DNA of 39,112 nucleotides from Desulfogranum japonicum DSM 18378 (lineage in GTDB: Bacteria > Desulfobacterota > Desulfobulbia > Desulfobulbales > Desulfobulbaceae), in NCBI RefSeq assembly GCF_000429945.1, contig NZ_AUCV01000052.1, positions 1 to 39,112 of the forward strand, written 5' to 3'. A program made the translations under genes and the position numbers. Below the pieces are notes generated by a model. That model ran no database searches. It was not told the origin of the DNA and saw only the letters and a program-made list of their open reading frames with translations. How positions within the stretch are numbered: position 1 is the stretch's first letter; every line of letters starts with the position of its first letter. Below are positions 16,501 through 24,814 of this stretch, in pieces.

Positions 16501-17257
16501 ACGTGAAGCCATACACAACAAAGAACTCATCCTTTACTATCAACCGATTGTTGCCATACAAGACAGAAGTATCCAAGGATTTGAAGCACTTATCAGGTGG
16601 AACCATCCTCAAAGAGGGCTTGTTTCTCCCGATATCTTCATTCCCATTGCTGAAGAAACCGGCATGATACTTGAATTGGGTGAGTGGGTTGTACGAGAGG
16701 CTTGTTCCCAGATGAAAACCTGGCAAAGAAGCATGCAAGAAGCGAGTAAAATGACCATAAACGTAAATCTCTCAGCCAAACAATTTCTTCAAAAAGAACT
16801 TGTCACAACAATACGTACTATATTGGCAGAAACCGGGCTTAAAGCAACTGATTTAAAAATCGAAATCACTGAAAGCATAATAATGGAAGGCGGAGAGCAA
16901 ACCATCGGTAAACTCAATGATTTGCGAGAGATAGGGACAAATCTTGCCATTGACGACTTTGGGACCGGCTACTCATCCCTCAGTTCACTCCATCAATTTC
17001 CCATTACAGACCTGAAAATCGACCGTTCTTTCATAAGCAACCTTGAAAACAATGAAGAGGCGACTGAAATAGTCAAAACTATTGTTTCTCTGGCCCGCAC
17101 CCTGCGTCTAAACCTGATTGCCGAAGGGGTTGAAACAGAAAGCCAGTTTTCCATTTTAAAAAAGCTGGACTGCGATAAGGTACAGGGCTTCCTTTTTTCA
17201 AAACCCCTTCCAGTTGACCAGGTAGCCCCCTTTTTATTGAGTTATAGAACACTATAG
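13502..17257 (+). CDS. Ammonium transporter/sensor fused to PAS-GGDEF-EAL
   Basis: A 1251-residue multidomain inner-membrane protein. Residues 1-400 form an Amt/Rh channel with about 11 membrane helices and the twin histidines H167 (in VVHSVGG) and H321 (in VHLGCGIWGTL). A linker helix leads to three PAS-like regions at about 440-560, 570-685 and 695-810, each ending in a typical DIT or DLT exit motif. GGDEF follows at 815-985 with RLGGDEF at 898-904 and an intact RSGD inhibitory site at 891-894. EAL occupies 995-1245 with FEALIRW, NVNLSAKQF, EITES, DDFGTGYSSL, LKIDRSF and AEGVE all present. It should couple ammonium sensing or transport to cyclic di-GMP synthesis and breakdown. Both catalytic domains look intact, so net output is unknown. 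No separate glnK lies beside it. Confidence 0.92.
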   Translation: MIHASLLDSLWVIVAATLVFLMQPGFMCLESGLTRSKNSINVAVKNLTDFIISVLSFWLFGYGLMFGMTDGGFIGKSAYMPDFHAVDISATFFFFQAMFCGTATTIFSGAVAERMKFSSYMVIVVILSTFIYPVFGHWAWNGIDAGTPAGWLGKSGFVDFAGSTVVHSVGGWLALAILLIIGPRTGRFDNKQVFFGFNGSNLPLSVLGTCLLWIGWLGFNGGSTLTMNEHVPLIIVYTILAGAAGALSCLFTGYFITRLPRVNFLINGSLGGLVAITACCHCVTAQSAVLIGLVAGIICLFVELGLISLKIDDAVGAVPVHLGCGIWGTLCVALFGDTQILGTGLSFGGQLIAQIEGILAAFFMGFVIPYFLIRLINRHFPLRVSLEDEHNGLNFSEHGATTELVDLCMAMDRQVQSSDLCTRMPVEPFTEIGIIAQRHNQIMDALEDALSHTEAVVSLAKDAIITFVNDTLEIINVNPSGRMMFGFADCGPLSGVKLSDLFSPEEYKTIQQHLYQGKTVETMGRKQGGTFFPMQAVITEAGKGNTQFYIGTFRDITDLKDRELSLRQSEMRYRELFENIGVATIMVDADGSLNMVNKEAELLFGYDKKKMEQEMDLQDLLPIPEKNRILHYHELRKRHETMVANAYECNILQSSGTIIPAYFNVSTIADTQKTVVTIVDLTNLREAEESLNKQKAYFRELFDGSSQAIVALDDKQHIVKVNQSFEKMFGYMETEVKNHSLHNFIIPPSHIDELKAISKAILKGEIIQKETIRMHKDGRHIPVSILGFAVKVKDTVEGFFLIYEDITERKEFENQLYRQAFYDGLTDIPNRILFMERMERAVERSKRNQDYSYAVMLLDLDRFKWVNDCLGHLTGDELLRQVARRFLSCIRSGDTVARLGGDEFAVLIEDYSNPSKVLEIAERLQKEAQYPFIIGKQEVRVSASIGIVLTTNKYHSSEAILRDADIAMYRAKERGKARYQVFNRSLHDMVSKAMQLENELREAIHNKELILYYQPIVAIQDRSIQGFEALIRWNHPQRGLVSPDIFIPIAEETGMILELGEWVVREACSQMKTWQRSMQEASKMTINVNLSAKQFLQKELVTTIRTILAETGLKATDLKIEITESIIMEGGEQTIGKLNDLREIGTNLAIDDFGTGYSSLSSLHQFPITDLKIDRSFISNLENNEEATEIVKTIVSLARTLRLNLIAEGVETESQFSILKKLDCDKVQGFLFSKPLPVDQVAPFLLSYRTL

Positions 17258-17350
17258 CCCCTTGCACCGGGAAAAGTTTATCTCACAGACAGGCTTTATC
17301 AATGGCCAACATATGATTTGAGTCTCCAGAGTATTTTTCTTATCAGCGAG

Positions 17351-17384
17351 AAGACATATCTCTATTATGTGATATAATCACATA
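17351..17384 (+). promoter_or_regulatory. Promoter with palindromic operator for the hybrid kinase gene
   Basis: AAGACA (17351-17356), a 16-bp spacer and a consensus TATAAT (17373-17378) form a sigma-70-type promoter. The -10 lies inside a perfect dyad, TATGTGAT-ATA-ATCACATA (17366-17384). The half-sites TGTGA/TCACA look CRP/FNR-like but the spacing is 5 rather than 6 bp, so the binding protein is not identified. Occupancy would block the promoter. Confidence 0.5.
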
Positions 17385-17518
17385 TCATAAGCGACAAGAG
17401 ACACCTTAGAATTACTCAGGAACAGTAATTGCTTATGCCTGGGCAGAGCCATTGCGTGCCTTCACGGTGTAAAACGAAACAATTCTATACGACCTTTCCT
17501 TATATTGAGGTTCATATA

Positions 17519-19444
17519 ATGCAATACGAGCAGATGCTTCTTGATTCAGCCCTGGGAACTTCCCTGATTACCACGGATACAGAGGGGCTGATTACAGGCT
17601 TCAGCCGTGGTGCTGAACTCATGCTTGGTTATTGTGCATCTGAACTTGTCGGACGTGCAACACCTCTTCTTTTTCACGATAAAGACGAAGTACTGCAACG
17701 AAACAAAAAACTGGAACAAAATATAGATATACCGGGTCAGGGTTTTAAGGTTTTTGCAGAACAAGTGGAAGCCGGCCAGGTCAACGAACAGGAATGGACC
17801 TATAAAAGAAAAGACGGGTCAAGACTCATTGTTTCTCTCACTTTAAGTCAGCTGCGTGATGATTCAGGCAAACACCATGGATATCTTGGGGTGGCTGTAG
17901 ACATTACAGAAAGAAAACTCATGGAGCAGGCGCTGGTTCAAGAGAAACATTTTTTCGATCAGTTGATCAAAAGCCTGCCAGGTATATTTTATCTCTACGA
18001 TAGTAATTTGCACCTGAGACGTTGGAATAAGAACCATGAAACCTTGTTGGGTTATACTGGTAAAGAAATTGAAGGTAAATACCTTGGTGCCTGGCATGCA
18101 AATAAGGAAGAAAGAAGTCTGGCGGTCACAGCATCCAAGGGGATCATAGAAGAAGGTATTGAGATTGACGCTGTGGAAAGCACCCTGCTTCATAAAAACG
18201 GCAAAGAGATTCCTTTTCTTTTAACAGGGGTGAGGGTTGATTCGCCCGATGGACCAATGCTGGCAGGTGTTGGCATTGACCTCACAGAACACAAACAGCT
18301 TGAGGAACAACTCTTCCAATCACAAAAAATGGAATCTATAGGCTTGCTTGCAGGAGGTATTGCCCATGATTTCAACAACATTTTAACTGCAATCATTGGC
18401 AATATTGATTTGGCAAAAAAAATTGCAGGCCAAGCCACGCCCCTGGCAAAATATATTGACAATACCAAACGTGCTGCAGAAAGTGCCGCTCAATTGACCA
18501 GGCAACTGCTGGCCTTTTCACGAAAAGAAGTCATTGCACCAAGACCTTTGGATTTAAATATCGTCTTTGACGAATTGGAGGGAATGCTCAACCGTCTTCT
18601 CGGTGAAGACATAACTCTTCGCATAGAAAAACAACCCAATTTATGGATGGTGCTGATTGATCCAGGTCAATTTGACCAGATAATACTGAACCTTGCAGTA
18701 AATGCCAGAGATGCCATGATAAATGGTGGTAACCTGGTTATGGAAACCAGGAACTGTATTATTGATAAGGTGTCTGCGGTCGCTCATCCAGACCTGGCAC
18801 CAGGTGAATATGTGACACTCACGGTTTCCGATGATGGCGTTGGAATGACCAAGGAAACAGTGTCCCATGTATTTGAACCGTTTTTCACCACAAAGGCTAT
18901 GGGGAGAGGAACAGGCCTGGGGTTAGCAACGGTATTCGGTGCTGTAAAACAGAATCATGGCTATATTACCCTGTCTTCTGAGCCAGGCAAAGGAACTACA
19001 TTTATGATGTATTTTCCACGGGTGGACGAGACAACACCAGTTGGAGTACCCCTTACCACCCGTAAAAAATCCCATGGCACAGGAGAGAGTATTATCCTGG
19101 CAGAGGATGATGAGGGAATTCGTACTGTCAGCACAGAAATACTCACAGATCTCGGTTATCGCGTAATAGCCTGCGCTGATGGTGAAAGTGCATTGGATGC
19201 TTCCATTGCATCGGGTTCTGTAGACCTGCTAGTCACAGATCTGATTATGCAGGGGATGAATGGCAAAGAGCTTGCTGCAAGAATGCAGGCAATACACAAA
19301 AATATGAAAATACTGTTTTTTTCCGGCTATACCGCAGATATTTTAGGCAGACACGGTATGCTTGACCCTGATATCCATTTTCTTGCCAAGCCTTTCACTT
19401 TGGACCAATTGACTCGCAAAGTCCGGGAAGTTCTTGATTGTTAA
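17519..19444 (+). CDS. Hybrid sensor histidine kinase (PAS-PAS-HisKA-HATPase-REC)
   Basis: A 641-residue cytoplasmic kinase without membrane segments. Two PAS domains (about 5-130 and 140-262) are each followed by ITERK or LTEHK exits. The HisKA box has H283 in GGIAHDFNN; the N box is [10 protein letters not shown] with N396; G boxes are SDDGVGM and [13 protein letters not shown]-terminal receiver (about 523-640) carries the phospho-acceptor D574 in [12 protein letters not shown] and the Lys in LAKPF. There is no output domain, so phosphate must pass to a separate partner. The start at 17519 is preferred to an upstream ATG at 17429 because GAGG lies 8 nt before it and the extra 30 residues look unstructured. 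It follows the Amt fusion but has its own promoter; a link to nitrogen signalling is only suggested. Confidence 0.9.
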   Translation: MQYEQMLLDSALGTSLITTDTEGLITGFSRGAELMLGYCASELVGRATPLLFHDKDEVLQRNKKLEQNIDIPGQGFKVFAEQVEAGQVNEQEWTYKRKDGSRLIVSLTLSQLRDDSGKHHGYLGVAVDITERKLMEQALVQEKHFFDQLIKSLPGIFYLYDSNLHLRRWNKNHETLLGYTGKEIEGKYLGAWHANKEERSLAVTASKGIIEEGIEIDAVESTLLHKNGKEIPFLLTGVRVDSPDGPMLAGVGIDLTEHKQLEEQLFQSQKMESIGLLAGGIAHDFNNILTAIIGNIDLAKKIAGQATPLAKYIDNTKRAAESAAQLTRQLLAFSRKEVIAPRPLDLNIVFDELEGMLNRLLGEDITLRIEKQPNLWMVLIDPGQFDQIILNLAVNARDAMINGGNLVMETRNCIIDKVSAVAHPDLAPGEYVTLTVSDDGVGMTKETVSHVFEPFFTTKAMGRGTGLGLATVFGAVKQNHGYITLSSEPGKGTTFMMYFPRVDETTPVGVPLTTRKKSHGTGESIILAEDDEGIRTVSTEILTDLGYRVIACADGESALDASIASGSVDLLVTDLIMQGMNGKELAARMQAIHKNMKILFFSGYTADILGRHGMLDPDIHFLAKPFTLDQLTRKVREVLDC

Positions 19445-19457
19445 GAGTATTTGATGA

Positions 19458-20312
19458 TCAATTCACAAAACTGAACGCAACCGGAATGCGTAGCTTGGCC
19501 TGAACAGGGGGAGCAGGATACGGCTGGATATCATTTATCGTTGCCACGACCTTGGAATCAAGAATCGTGTAGCCGGAACTGGATTCAACCTTCACCTGCT
19601 CTACCTTACCGTCCGTCTTAATGATAAACGAGACCACCATCTGCCCGGACCAACGCATTTTCTTGGCAACAGCAGGAAAAACTAAATGGTCAAGTATGCG
19701 TTGACGGATATGCTCAAAATGCCTGCCCAGATACCGTTGCTCTGCAATTTTTGCCGCTTTGCCCTGATTGTCATCATTTTGCCTGCCTCCCTCTTTTGAT
19801 GACTCTACCGGGATAACTTGAGATGCTGATTGCGCAATCACAGTATCTTGTCTACCAGCATCAGGATTATTCGAAGAAATTACAGGATCATACAATTTCT
19901 TTGCAGTCAGGTTTGAGACAATGTTTTCCTGCTCTGATCGCTGAGTAACAGATGTCTTTGAAACTTTTGTTTTTACCGCGCCTGCAACAATTCTTTGCAA
20001 AGGTGCCATTCTCTCTTTATCAGCAGAGGGTGCACGTTCAGCCGCCCCATAGGGCTGGGCAACCGTCTTCTCAGTAACCATCTCCTTTTCATGTTGAGGC
20101 TCAGGGGCCGATACATGAGGTGTACTCTTACCGGCCTTGTCTTCAGACACTGCATGCACAGGTGACGCAGCCATGTCTGTGCCGGCGGTCTGAAGCGTCA
20201 ACAGGACAACACTGCTACCAGGTTGAACAAGCGTAACAACAGGATCTGCCAACAAGGCACCCACAATTCCCACATGCAACCCAAGGGAAAGGAGTACGGC
20301 CTTTTTCTTCAT
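19458..20312 (-). CDS. tonB: TonB-family energy transducer
   Basis: A 284-residue inner-membrane-anchored periplasmic protein that couples the proton motive force harvested by ExbBD to an outer-membrane receptor. It starts MKKKAVLLSLGLHVGIVGALL, an N-terminal anchor carrying the usual His. A long polar spacer follows, less Pro/Lys-rich than in E. coli TonB, and the C-terminal TonB domain lies in the last ~85 residues (VFPAVAKKMRWSGQMVVSFIIKTDG and SSSGYTILDSKVV). The start at 20312 is chosen because a GGAG lies upstream and the longer frame would run into exbD. It is the last gene of the uptake operon and ends 13 bp from the convergent kinase gene. Confidence 0.88.
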   Translation of the reverse strand: MKKKAVLLSLGLHVGIVGALLADPVVTLVQPGSSVVLLTLQTAGTDMAASPVHAVSEDKAGKSTPHVSAPEPQHEKEMVTEKTVAQPYGAAERAPSADKERMAPLQRIVAGAVKTKVSKTSVTQRSEQENIVSNLTAKKLYDPVISSNNPDAGRQDTVIAQSASQVIPVESSKEGGRQNDDNQGKAAKIAEQRYLGRHFEHIRQRILDHLVFPAVAKKMRWSGQMVVSFIIKTDGKVEQVKVESSSGYTILDSKVVATINDIQPYPAPPVQAKLRIPVAFSFVN

Positions 20313-20316
20313 TTCG

Positions 20317-20697
20317 TCATAGCTCCTGGGCATGTAACTGTATTTTTGTAAATCCAATATTTTTCAACATATCCATCAAACTCACAAAAGATTGAAGCGG
20401 CAGATTCCGATCTGCACGAACCAGGATATTGGTCGCAGTATCAATGTCATGAAAAGCCTTGACGAGCTCTGCATCAGACATCAAGGTATCCTGGTACCAG
20501 TGGTTACCTTCCGCATCCAGAATGATAGTTACACTCTCAGCCCTTTTCTGTTGTTCAAGCGCAGATACCCCCGGCAGATCCACCGGTATGGTTCCTGTAG
20601 CTATGAAAGTGGAAGTCATCAGCACAATGGTCAGCAATACCAGCATGACATCAACAAGCGGGATAATATTCAGATAGTTGAATTCCTGTTCATCCAT
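20317..20697 (-). CDS. exbD: ExbD/TolR-family biopolymer transport protein
   Basis: A 126-residue protein with one N-terminal membrane helix; the conserved Asp is in NIIPLVDVMLVLLTIVLM, the proton-carrying residue of ExbD. The periplasmic part ends in the usual LVRADRNLPLQSFVSLMDML pattern. The ATG at 20697 is preferred to a TTG two codons earlier. It overlaps the end of exbB by 8 bp and is followed 4 bp after its stop by tonB, giving a compact exbB-exbD-tonB set that energises the receptor encoded in the same locus. Confidence 0.9.
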   Translation of the reverse strand: MDEQEFNYLNIIPLVDVMLVLLTIVLMTSTFIATGTIPVDLPGVSALEQQKRAESVTIILDAEGNHWYQDTLMSDAELVKAFHDIDTATNILVRADRNLPLQSFVSLMDMLKNIGFTKIQLHAQEL

Positions 20698-21109
20698 GGG
20701 CAATATCCCATTGAAGCAGCATTACCTTTACCCTGCGCAGAAGCAGATTGTAAAAAATCACTGACGGAATGGCCACTACCAGGCCTAGTGCAGTGGCTTT
20801 CAACGACAGGGCCAGGCCGATCATGATTTCCGAAGTCTCAAATCCGGATCGCCCCATGGAAAGAAAGGTGCACATAATTCCCAGTACAGTTCCCAGGAGG
20901 CCGACATAGGGAGCATTCACTCCAATGGTTGCCAGCAGATGCAATTTACTGGTTAGATGCAGTTCCAGTTCCCGTTTATCCTGAAAGTGAAGCGGATCGG
21001 TCTGCCGAAAAACAAAATAACGATCCAGTGCCAGGGCTAGAGCCGCAACACTGGCTGACCCGAGGATACCTATTATTCCGTACTCTACATATTGCTCAAG
21101 CATATCCAT
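20690..21109 (-). CDS. exbB: ExbB/TolQ/MotA-family proton channel protein
   Basis: A short ExbB of about 139 residues, the compact form common in non-enteric bacteria. Three membrane helices are visible: near the N-terminus (YGIIGILGSASVAALALAL), the conserved NAPYVGLLGTVLGIMCTF, and ALSLKATALGLVVAIPSVI, which holds the Thr/Ala-rich pore lining. An upstream ATG at 21133 would overlap the ATPase gene; the internal ATG at 21109, preceded by GAGAGAG, is preferred. It pairs with exbD downstream to power TonB. Confidence 0.88.
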   Translation of the reverse strand: MDMLEQYVEYGIIGILGSASVAALALALDRYFVFRQTDPLHFQDKRELELHLTSKLHLLATIGVNAPYVGLLGTVLGIMCTFLSMGRSGFETSEIMIGLALSLKATALGLVVAIPSVIFYNLLLRRVKVMLLQWDIAHG

Positions 21110-21120
21110 ACAGACTCTCT

Positions 21121-21897
21121 CTACATCGCCCAAACAGGTACATACACTGGATTTCCCTTTGAAGGGATACAGTCAACTTGAATACGATACAACTGAAACA
21201 GGGTTTCCGGTGTAATGGTTTCTCTAGGCGTTCCGTCTGCTATAACCTTGCCGTCTTTAAGCATGACAACTCGGTCAGATACCATCATGGCATGATCCGG
21301 AAAATGGGTGGTCATGATAAAGGTATACCCGTCTCTGGCAAGCACATGGATATCCCGAAGCAGACGCATCTGGTTTCCATAGTCCAATCCATTAACAGGT
21401 TCATCCATGATAAACACATCAGCCCCCTGAGCCAGGGCCCGTGCAATGAGAGTGAGCTGACGCTCGCCGCCACTGATCTCAGTATACGAACGTTTACGCA
21501 GATGACCTATATTCAGTCTATCTAAAGCCCCCAGTGCTATTTGCCTGTCCTCTTGGGTGTATTGGCTGAAGAAATCCTTGTGGGGTTGCCTTCCCATGAG
21601 TACGACCTCTTCCACGCTGTACGCAAAAGCCTCCCTGTGCATCTGGGGAACATAGGCCACATATTTAGCCAACTGCCTGCAACCCAAAGTAGCAATGGGA
21701 ACATCATGATAGCGAATATCTCCATGCTGGGGGTGTAGAAGTCCCAGCAAAACCTTGAGCAAGGTGGTTTTTCCACTCCCATTGGGTCCGAGAAGACTGA
21801 TAATCTGTCCCTGATCAAATGACAAAGTGATATCATCCAGAATTTTACGTGCCTGGATGAAATATCTGCCATGCTGAATTTCGATGACGCTGCTCAT
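21121..21897 (-). CDS. BtuD/FecE-type ABC transporter ATPase
   Basis: Cytoplasmic ATPase of a type II (BtuCDF-like) importer, about 258 residues. Walker A GPNGSGKTT, Q-loop YVPQMHREAFAYSVEEVVLMGR, signature ISGGERQLTLIARALAQ and Walker B VFIMDEPVNGLD are all complete, followed by the switch His in TTHFPDHA. The ATG at 21897 overlaps the permease stop (ATGA); a GTG two codons upstream is less likely. Members of this family handle iron chelates, heme, corrinoids and, in Haemophilus MolBCA, molybdate/tungstate, so the substrate must come from the neighbours. Confidence 0.9.
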   Translation of the reverse strand: MSSVIEIQHGRYFIQARKILDDITLSFDQGQIISLLGPNGSGKTTLLKVLLGLLHPQHGDIRYHDVPIATLGCRQLAKYVAYVPQMHREAFAYSVEEVVLMGRQPHKDFFSQYTQEDRQIALGALDRLNIGHLRKRSYTEISGGERQLTLIARALAQGADVFIMDEPVNGLDYGNQMRLLRDIHVLARDGYTFIMTTHFPDHAMMVSDRVVMLKDGKVIADGTPRETITPETLFQLYRIQVDCIPSKGNPVYVPVWAM

Positions 21898-22895
21898 TGC
21901 CACCCCCTATGTGCATTTTTTAAAACCAGAACAAAAAAAGGAATACCTATTAACGATGTGGCAATGCCCACTGGAATTTCATAGGAAAACAGCAGTCTGG
22001 CCACATCGTCGACCACCAACAGATAGATTGCCCCTATCAACGCCGAGGCAGGGAGCAACACCTGATTGTTCGGCCCGACAATCATGCGGCTAATATGGGG
22101 AATAATAAGCCCCACCCAGCCAATCATGCCTCCGATCATTACTGTCAACGCGCTGAGAAGCGTTGCGCAGAAAATAACGATCCTGCGAATGACATGGGCC
22201 TGCACACCCATGGTTTGCGCCTCTTCATCACCCATACTAAGTATATTGAGTTGGCGCCCCATGCAGGAAATTGCCACAATGGCGACTAACGATGGAATGG
22301 CAACAACAAGTATGGTGAAACGATCAACCGCTGAAAGGCTGCCCATGAGCCAGTAGACTATGGCAGGCAACTGATCGTAGGGATCAGCTGTGTATTTGAT
22401 AACAGAGAGCATGGCTGTAAAAAAGGCACCGCTTATAATCCCACCCAATACCAGAAGTACGATTGAGCTTCCCCTGTAGATTCTGCCGATGCAGACCGCA
22501 ATACCCACGGCAATGAAAGCAAACACCAGTGTGGAACATTGCACCGCCAGCCAATGGGGCGAGAACACCATGCCAAAAGCAGCTCCAAAGGAGGCACCGG
22601 CTAACACGCCGAGCACGCCTGGAGAAACCAGGGGATTGATGAATAAGGCCTGATAGGATGTACCTGAAACAGAAAGAGCTGCTCCGATGAGCATGGCTGC
22701 AAGTATCCTGGGCAATCTGATTTCAAAGAATATATTTGCCAGTAATGCCTGTTTTTGGGGATGGAGTGGTTCTGTTCCAAAAAATTTCCAACTCCAAAAC
22801 GACCAGAAATCACTGAATGCCAAAGGATACTTCCCCAAAAGCATCGAGAAACAGGCAATAATACAAAGCAACAGAAAGAGAAAGGTTAGACGCAT
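21894..22895 (-). CDS. FecCD/BtuC-family ABC transporter permease
   Basis: A 333-residue inner-membrane permease with about ten helices. LPRILAAMLIGAALSVSGTSYQALFINPLVSPGVLGVLAGASFG in two parts (residues ~60-103) is the FecCD hallmark, and GMIGWVGLIIPHISRMIVGPNNQ near 265-287 is the coupling region with the GLIxPH motif. The ATG at 22895 shares one base with the stop of the binding-protein gene (TGATG) and has GGAG upstream. It forms a homodimeric pore with the ATPase encoded next. Confidence 0.9.
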   Translation of the reverse strand: MRLTFLFLLLCIIACFSMLLGKYPLAFSDFWSFWSWKFFGTEPLHPQKQALLANIFFEIRLPRILAAMLIGAALSVSGTSYQALFINPLVSPGVLGVLAGASFGAAFGMVFSPHWLAVQCSTLVFAFIAVGIAVCIGRIYRGSSIVLLVLGGIISGAFFTAMLSVIKYTADPYDQLPAIVYWLMGSLSAVDRFTILVVAIPSLVAIVAISCMGRQLNILSMGDEEAQTMGVQAHVIRRIVIFCATLLSALTVMIGGMIGWVGLIIPHISRMIVGPNNQVLLPASALIGAIYLLVVDDVARLLFSYEIPVGIATSLIGIPFFVLVLKNAHRGWQ

Positions 22896-23983
22896 CACAG
22901 CTCCAAAATCTCCTTTGCCTGCTCCACAGTGATATCGACCCCTAAAAACATTTTGTAGAACGTCTGGGTTTCAGCAACCATATCAAGGGGAAACTTTTGG
23001 GGATGAAGTATACTCAACATCCATTTAATGCCAAGGAGACGCATGAAGGATGGTGGCCGGTCAAACCAATTGAACGGATCGTGAGGAATGAGATACACCC
23101 GCTTATTCTGCACAGCCCGCAGCACCTGCCATTTAGGATCAGACCACACCTGCTTAAAGAACCTCTGATCTTTTACCAGAATACAGTCAGGATCATACAG
23201 CATGAGCTTTTCCATGGAGATCTTCTCCATCCCATACTCGCTTGCCGCCTCCCCCTGGTGTACATTCACGCCGCCTGCCAGAGGGATAAGCTCCACATGA
23301 AAGGAATTACTCGCTTCAGTGCTCAGACCGTCAAGTCCTTCTGCATAGTACACTCGGATTTTTTCTGCCGGAGTTAATTCCCTAACTATTTGTTCAGCCT
23401 GTTTGAGTGCCTCCTGTGCATATCGGGTTAACTTCTCACCGCGTTGCTGTTCATCCAGGAGGTCTGCAAGGAACGTTATTGCTTGAGGGTAATCGTAAAT
23501 GCTTTCCAGATGTACAGAGACAAGAGGCACTCCAAGGGAGCGCAGGCTGTTTTCAAATTTTTTATTTGCCGCTCCCTGTTTCCAGCACCAGACTAATATG
23601 CAGTCTGGCTTTGCCTGCAGCAACACTTCTCGATTCACTGTTCTTCCCTGCCCTACCATACCGCCGATCACAGGGAGCTGTTGATATTGTTTAGTCGTGT
23701 AAAGTTTTTCGTTTTGCCATAGGGGAAAATTCAAACCCACTATACTTTCCGGTTTTACTGCATAGAGCAGGTATGTTCCTGGTGGTGACGCTGAATAGAC
23801 CCTTGTAACCTTGTCTGGAAGGGTATGCCGGTTGCCACTCATGTCGACTATTTCCCTGCCCATGCCGGCGGGAACCTGGAGAAAAAGCACGAACACTATT
23901 ACCGCGCACAGCAAAGACAATCTGCCCTTAAATGACAATGTCATCCCGAGATAGCCACCTAAGATACGTTGAAAAATACACAT
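22895..23983 (-). CDS. Periplasmic binding protein, BtuF/FecB/MolA class
   Basis: A 362-residue class III binding protein with an N-terminal signal sequence (hydrophobic LLCAVIVFVLFLQVPAG, cleavage near residue 42). The mature part begins IVDMSGNRHTLPDKVTRVYS, the usual first strand of the Peripla_BP_2 fold, followed by KPDCILVWCW and the long backbone helix. The segment FNWFDRPPSFMRLLGIKWM near the C-terminus is a motif I associate with iron-chelate/molybdate-type members rather than with vitamin B12 binders, but this is not decisive. ATG 23983 directly abuts the preceding stop and has GGAG 7 nt upstream; an internal ATG after 13 codons is an alternative. It delivers the ligand to the FecCD-type permease. 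Confidence 0.85.
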   Translation of the reverse strand: MCIFQRILGGYLGMTLSFKGRLSLLCAVIVFVLFLQVPAGMGREIVDMSGNRHTLPDKVTRVYSASPPGTYLLYAVKPESIVGLNFPLWQNEKLYTTKQYQQLPVIGGMVGQGRTVNREVLLQAKPDCILVWCWKQGAANKKFENSLRSLGVPLVSVHLESIYDYPQAITFLADLLDEQQRGEKLTRYAQEALKQAEQIVRELTPAEKIRVYYAEGLDGLSTEASNSFHVELIPLAGGVNVHQGEAASEYGMEKISMEKLMLYDPDCILVKDQRFFKQVWSDPKWQVLRAVQNKRVYLIPHDPFNWFDRPPSFMRLLGIKWMLSILHPQKFPLDMVAETQTFYKMFLGVDITVEQAKEILEL

Positions 23984-24814
23984 CTATTTACTCCATGAAA
24001 TAACTGCCCAGCGTACTACATGCTGGTAATCCAGAGTCCATCCATCTCCCTTGCGAACCAGATGGCTGGCAAGGTAGCTGCGCAATCGCTCTTTTTCTTC
24101 AGACGTGAGATTATCAATCATCCAGTCATATCCGGCAACTGCTTCGTCCAGGCTTGAAAAGGATTTCCGGCGGTCAGTATCCACCACAAAGGAAACATCA
24201 GCATATATGCCCATCTGATGGAGCAGGTTATAGGCATAGATATAATCCGGTCCCCTGTCCAGCTCCCTGCCAATTGCATCAAATATTCGACGGTCAAATG
24301 GCCCGTCATCAACCAGTGAGGAGATGACTACACGATGACGGGCAATTCGATCCAATTTGAGCAATGCAGCACCCAGATCCTCCACAGTAAGAGAACGGGA
24401 GGCAATAGCCACATCATGTTGCATAATTCCCGCATCCTGCCAGTCGTCCTCCCAGGCCACAACAGATGTATTTACATTGGAGAGGTCAAGCTCTGCACAT
24501 CGCTTTCTGAGAAGCCCTATCATAACCTCTGAAAAATCAATTGCCGTTACCCTGCGAACCTTACTGGCCAGGGGTATTGCCAGAGTGCCAGCTCCACACC
24601 CAACATCAAGTACGGACCAATGTTTCTGAGCAGCCAACACCTGCATAAACTTACGAGAGTACTCACTTTTACGGGTATGATCGGCAAAGGAAGGGGCGCG
24701 ATGATTCCAATACGTGGGGCCATTGCTTTTAGTAGTTTTTTTACGACGGGCCAGTTGCCAGGCATGATTCCAGTTAATGGCTGATTCCTGTACAGAAGAA
24801 GATGCTACAGTCAT
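23984..24814 (-). CDS. Class I SAM-dependent methyltransferase in the uptake operon
   Basis: A 276-residue methyltransferase. Motif I is VLDVGCGAGTLAIP at about 68-81, motif II is VTAIDFSEVM, and motif IV is HDVAIASRSLTVED. The first ~60 residues include YWNHRAPSFADHTRKSEY, an entry segment seen in methyltransferases found with metal-chelate transporters. Its substrate is unknown: it could methylate a small chelator or a tetrapyrrole, or modify the imported ligand. It overlaps the FmdE gene by 4 bp and abuts the binding-protein gene, so it is firmly part of the operon rather than a bystander. Confidence 0.8.
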   Translation of the reverse strand: MTVASSSVQESAINWNHAWQLARRKKTTKSNGPTYWNHRAPSFADHTRKSEYSRKFMQVLAAQKHWSVLDVGCGAGTLAIPLASKVRRVTAIDFSEVMIGLLRKRCAELDLSNVNTSVVAWEDDWQDAGIMQHDVAIASRSLTVEDLGAALLKLDRIARHRVVISSLVDDGPFDRRIFDAIGRELDRGPDYIYAYNLLHQMGIYADVSFVVDTDRRKSFSSLDEAVAGYDWMIDNLTSEEKERLRSYLASHLVRKGDGWTLDYQHVVRWAVISWSK

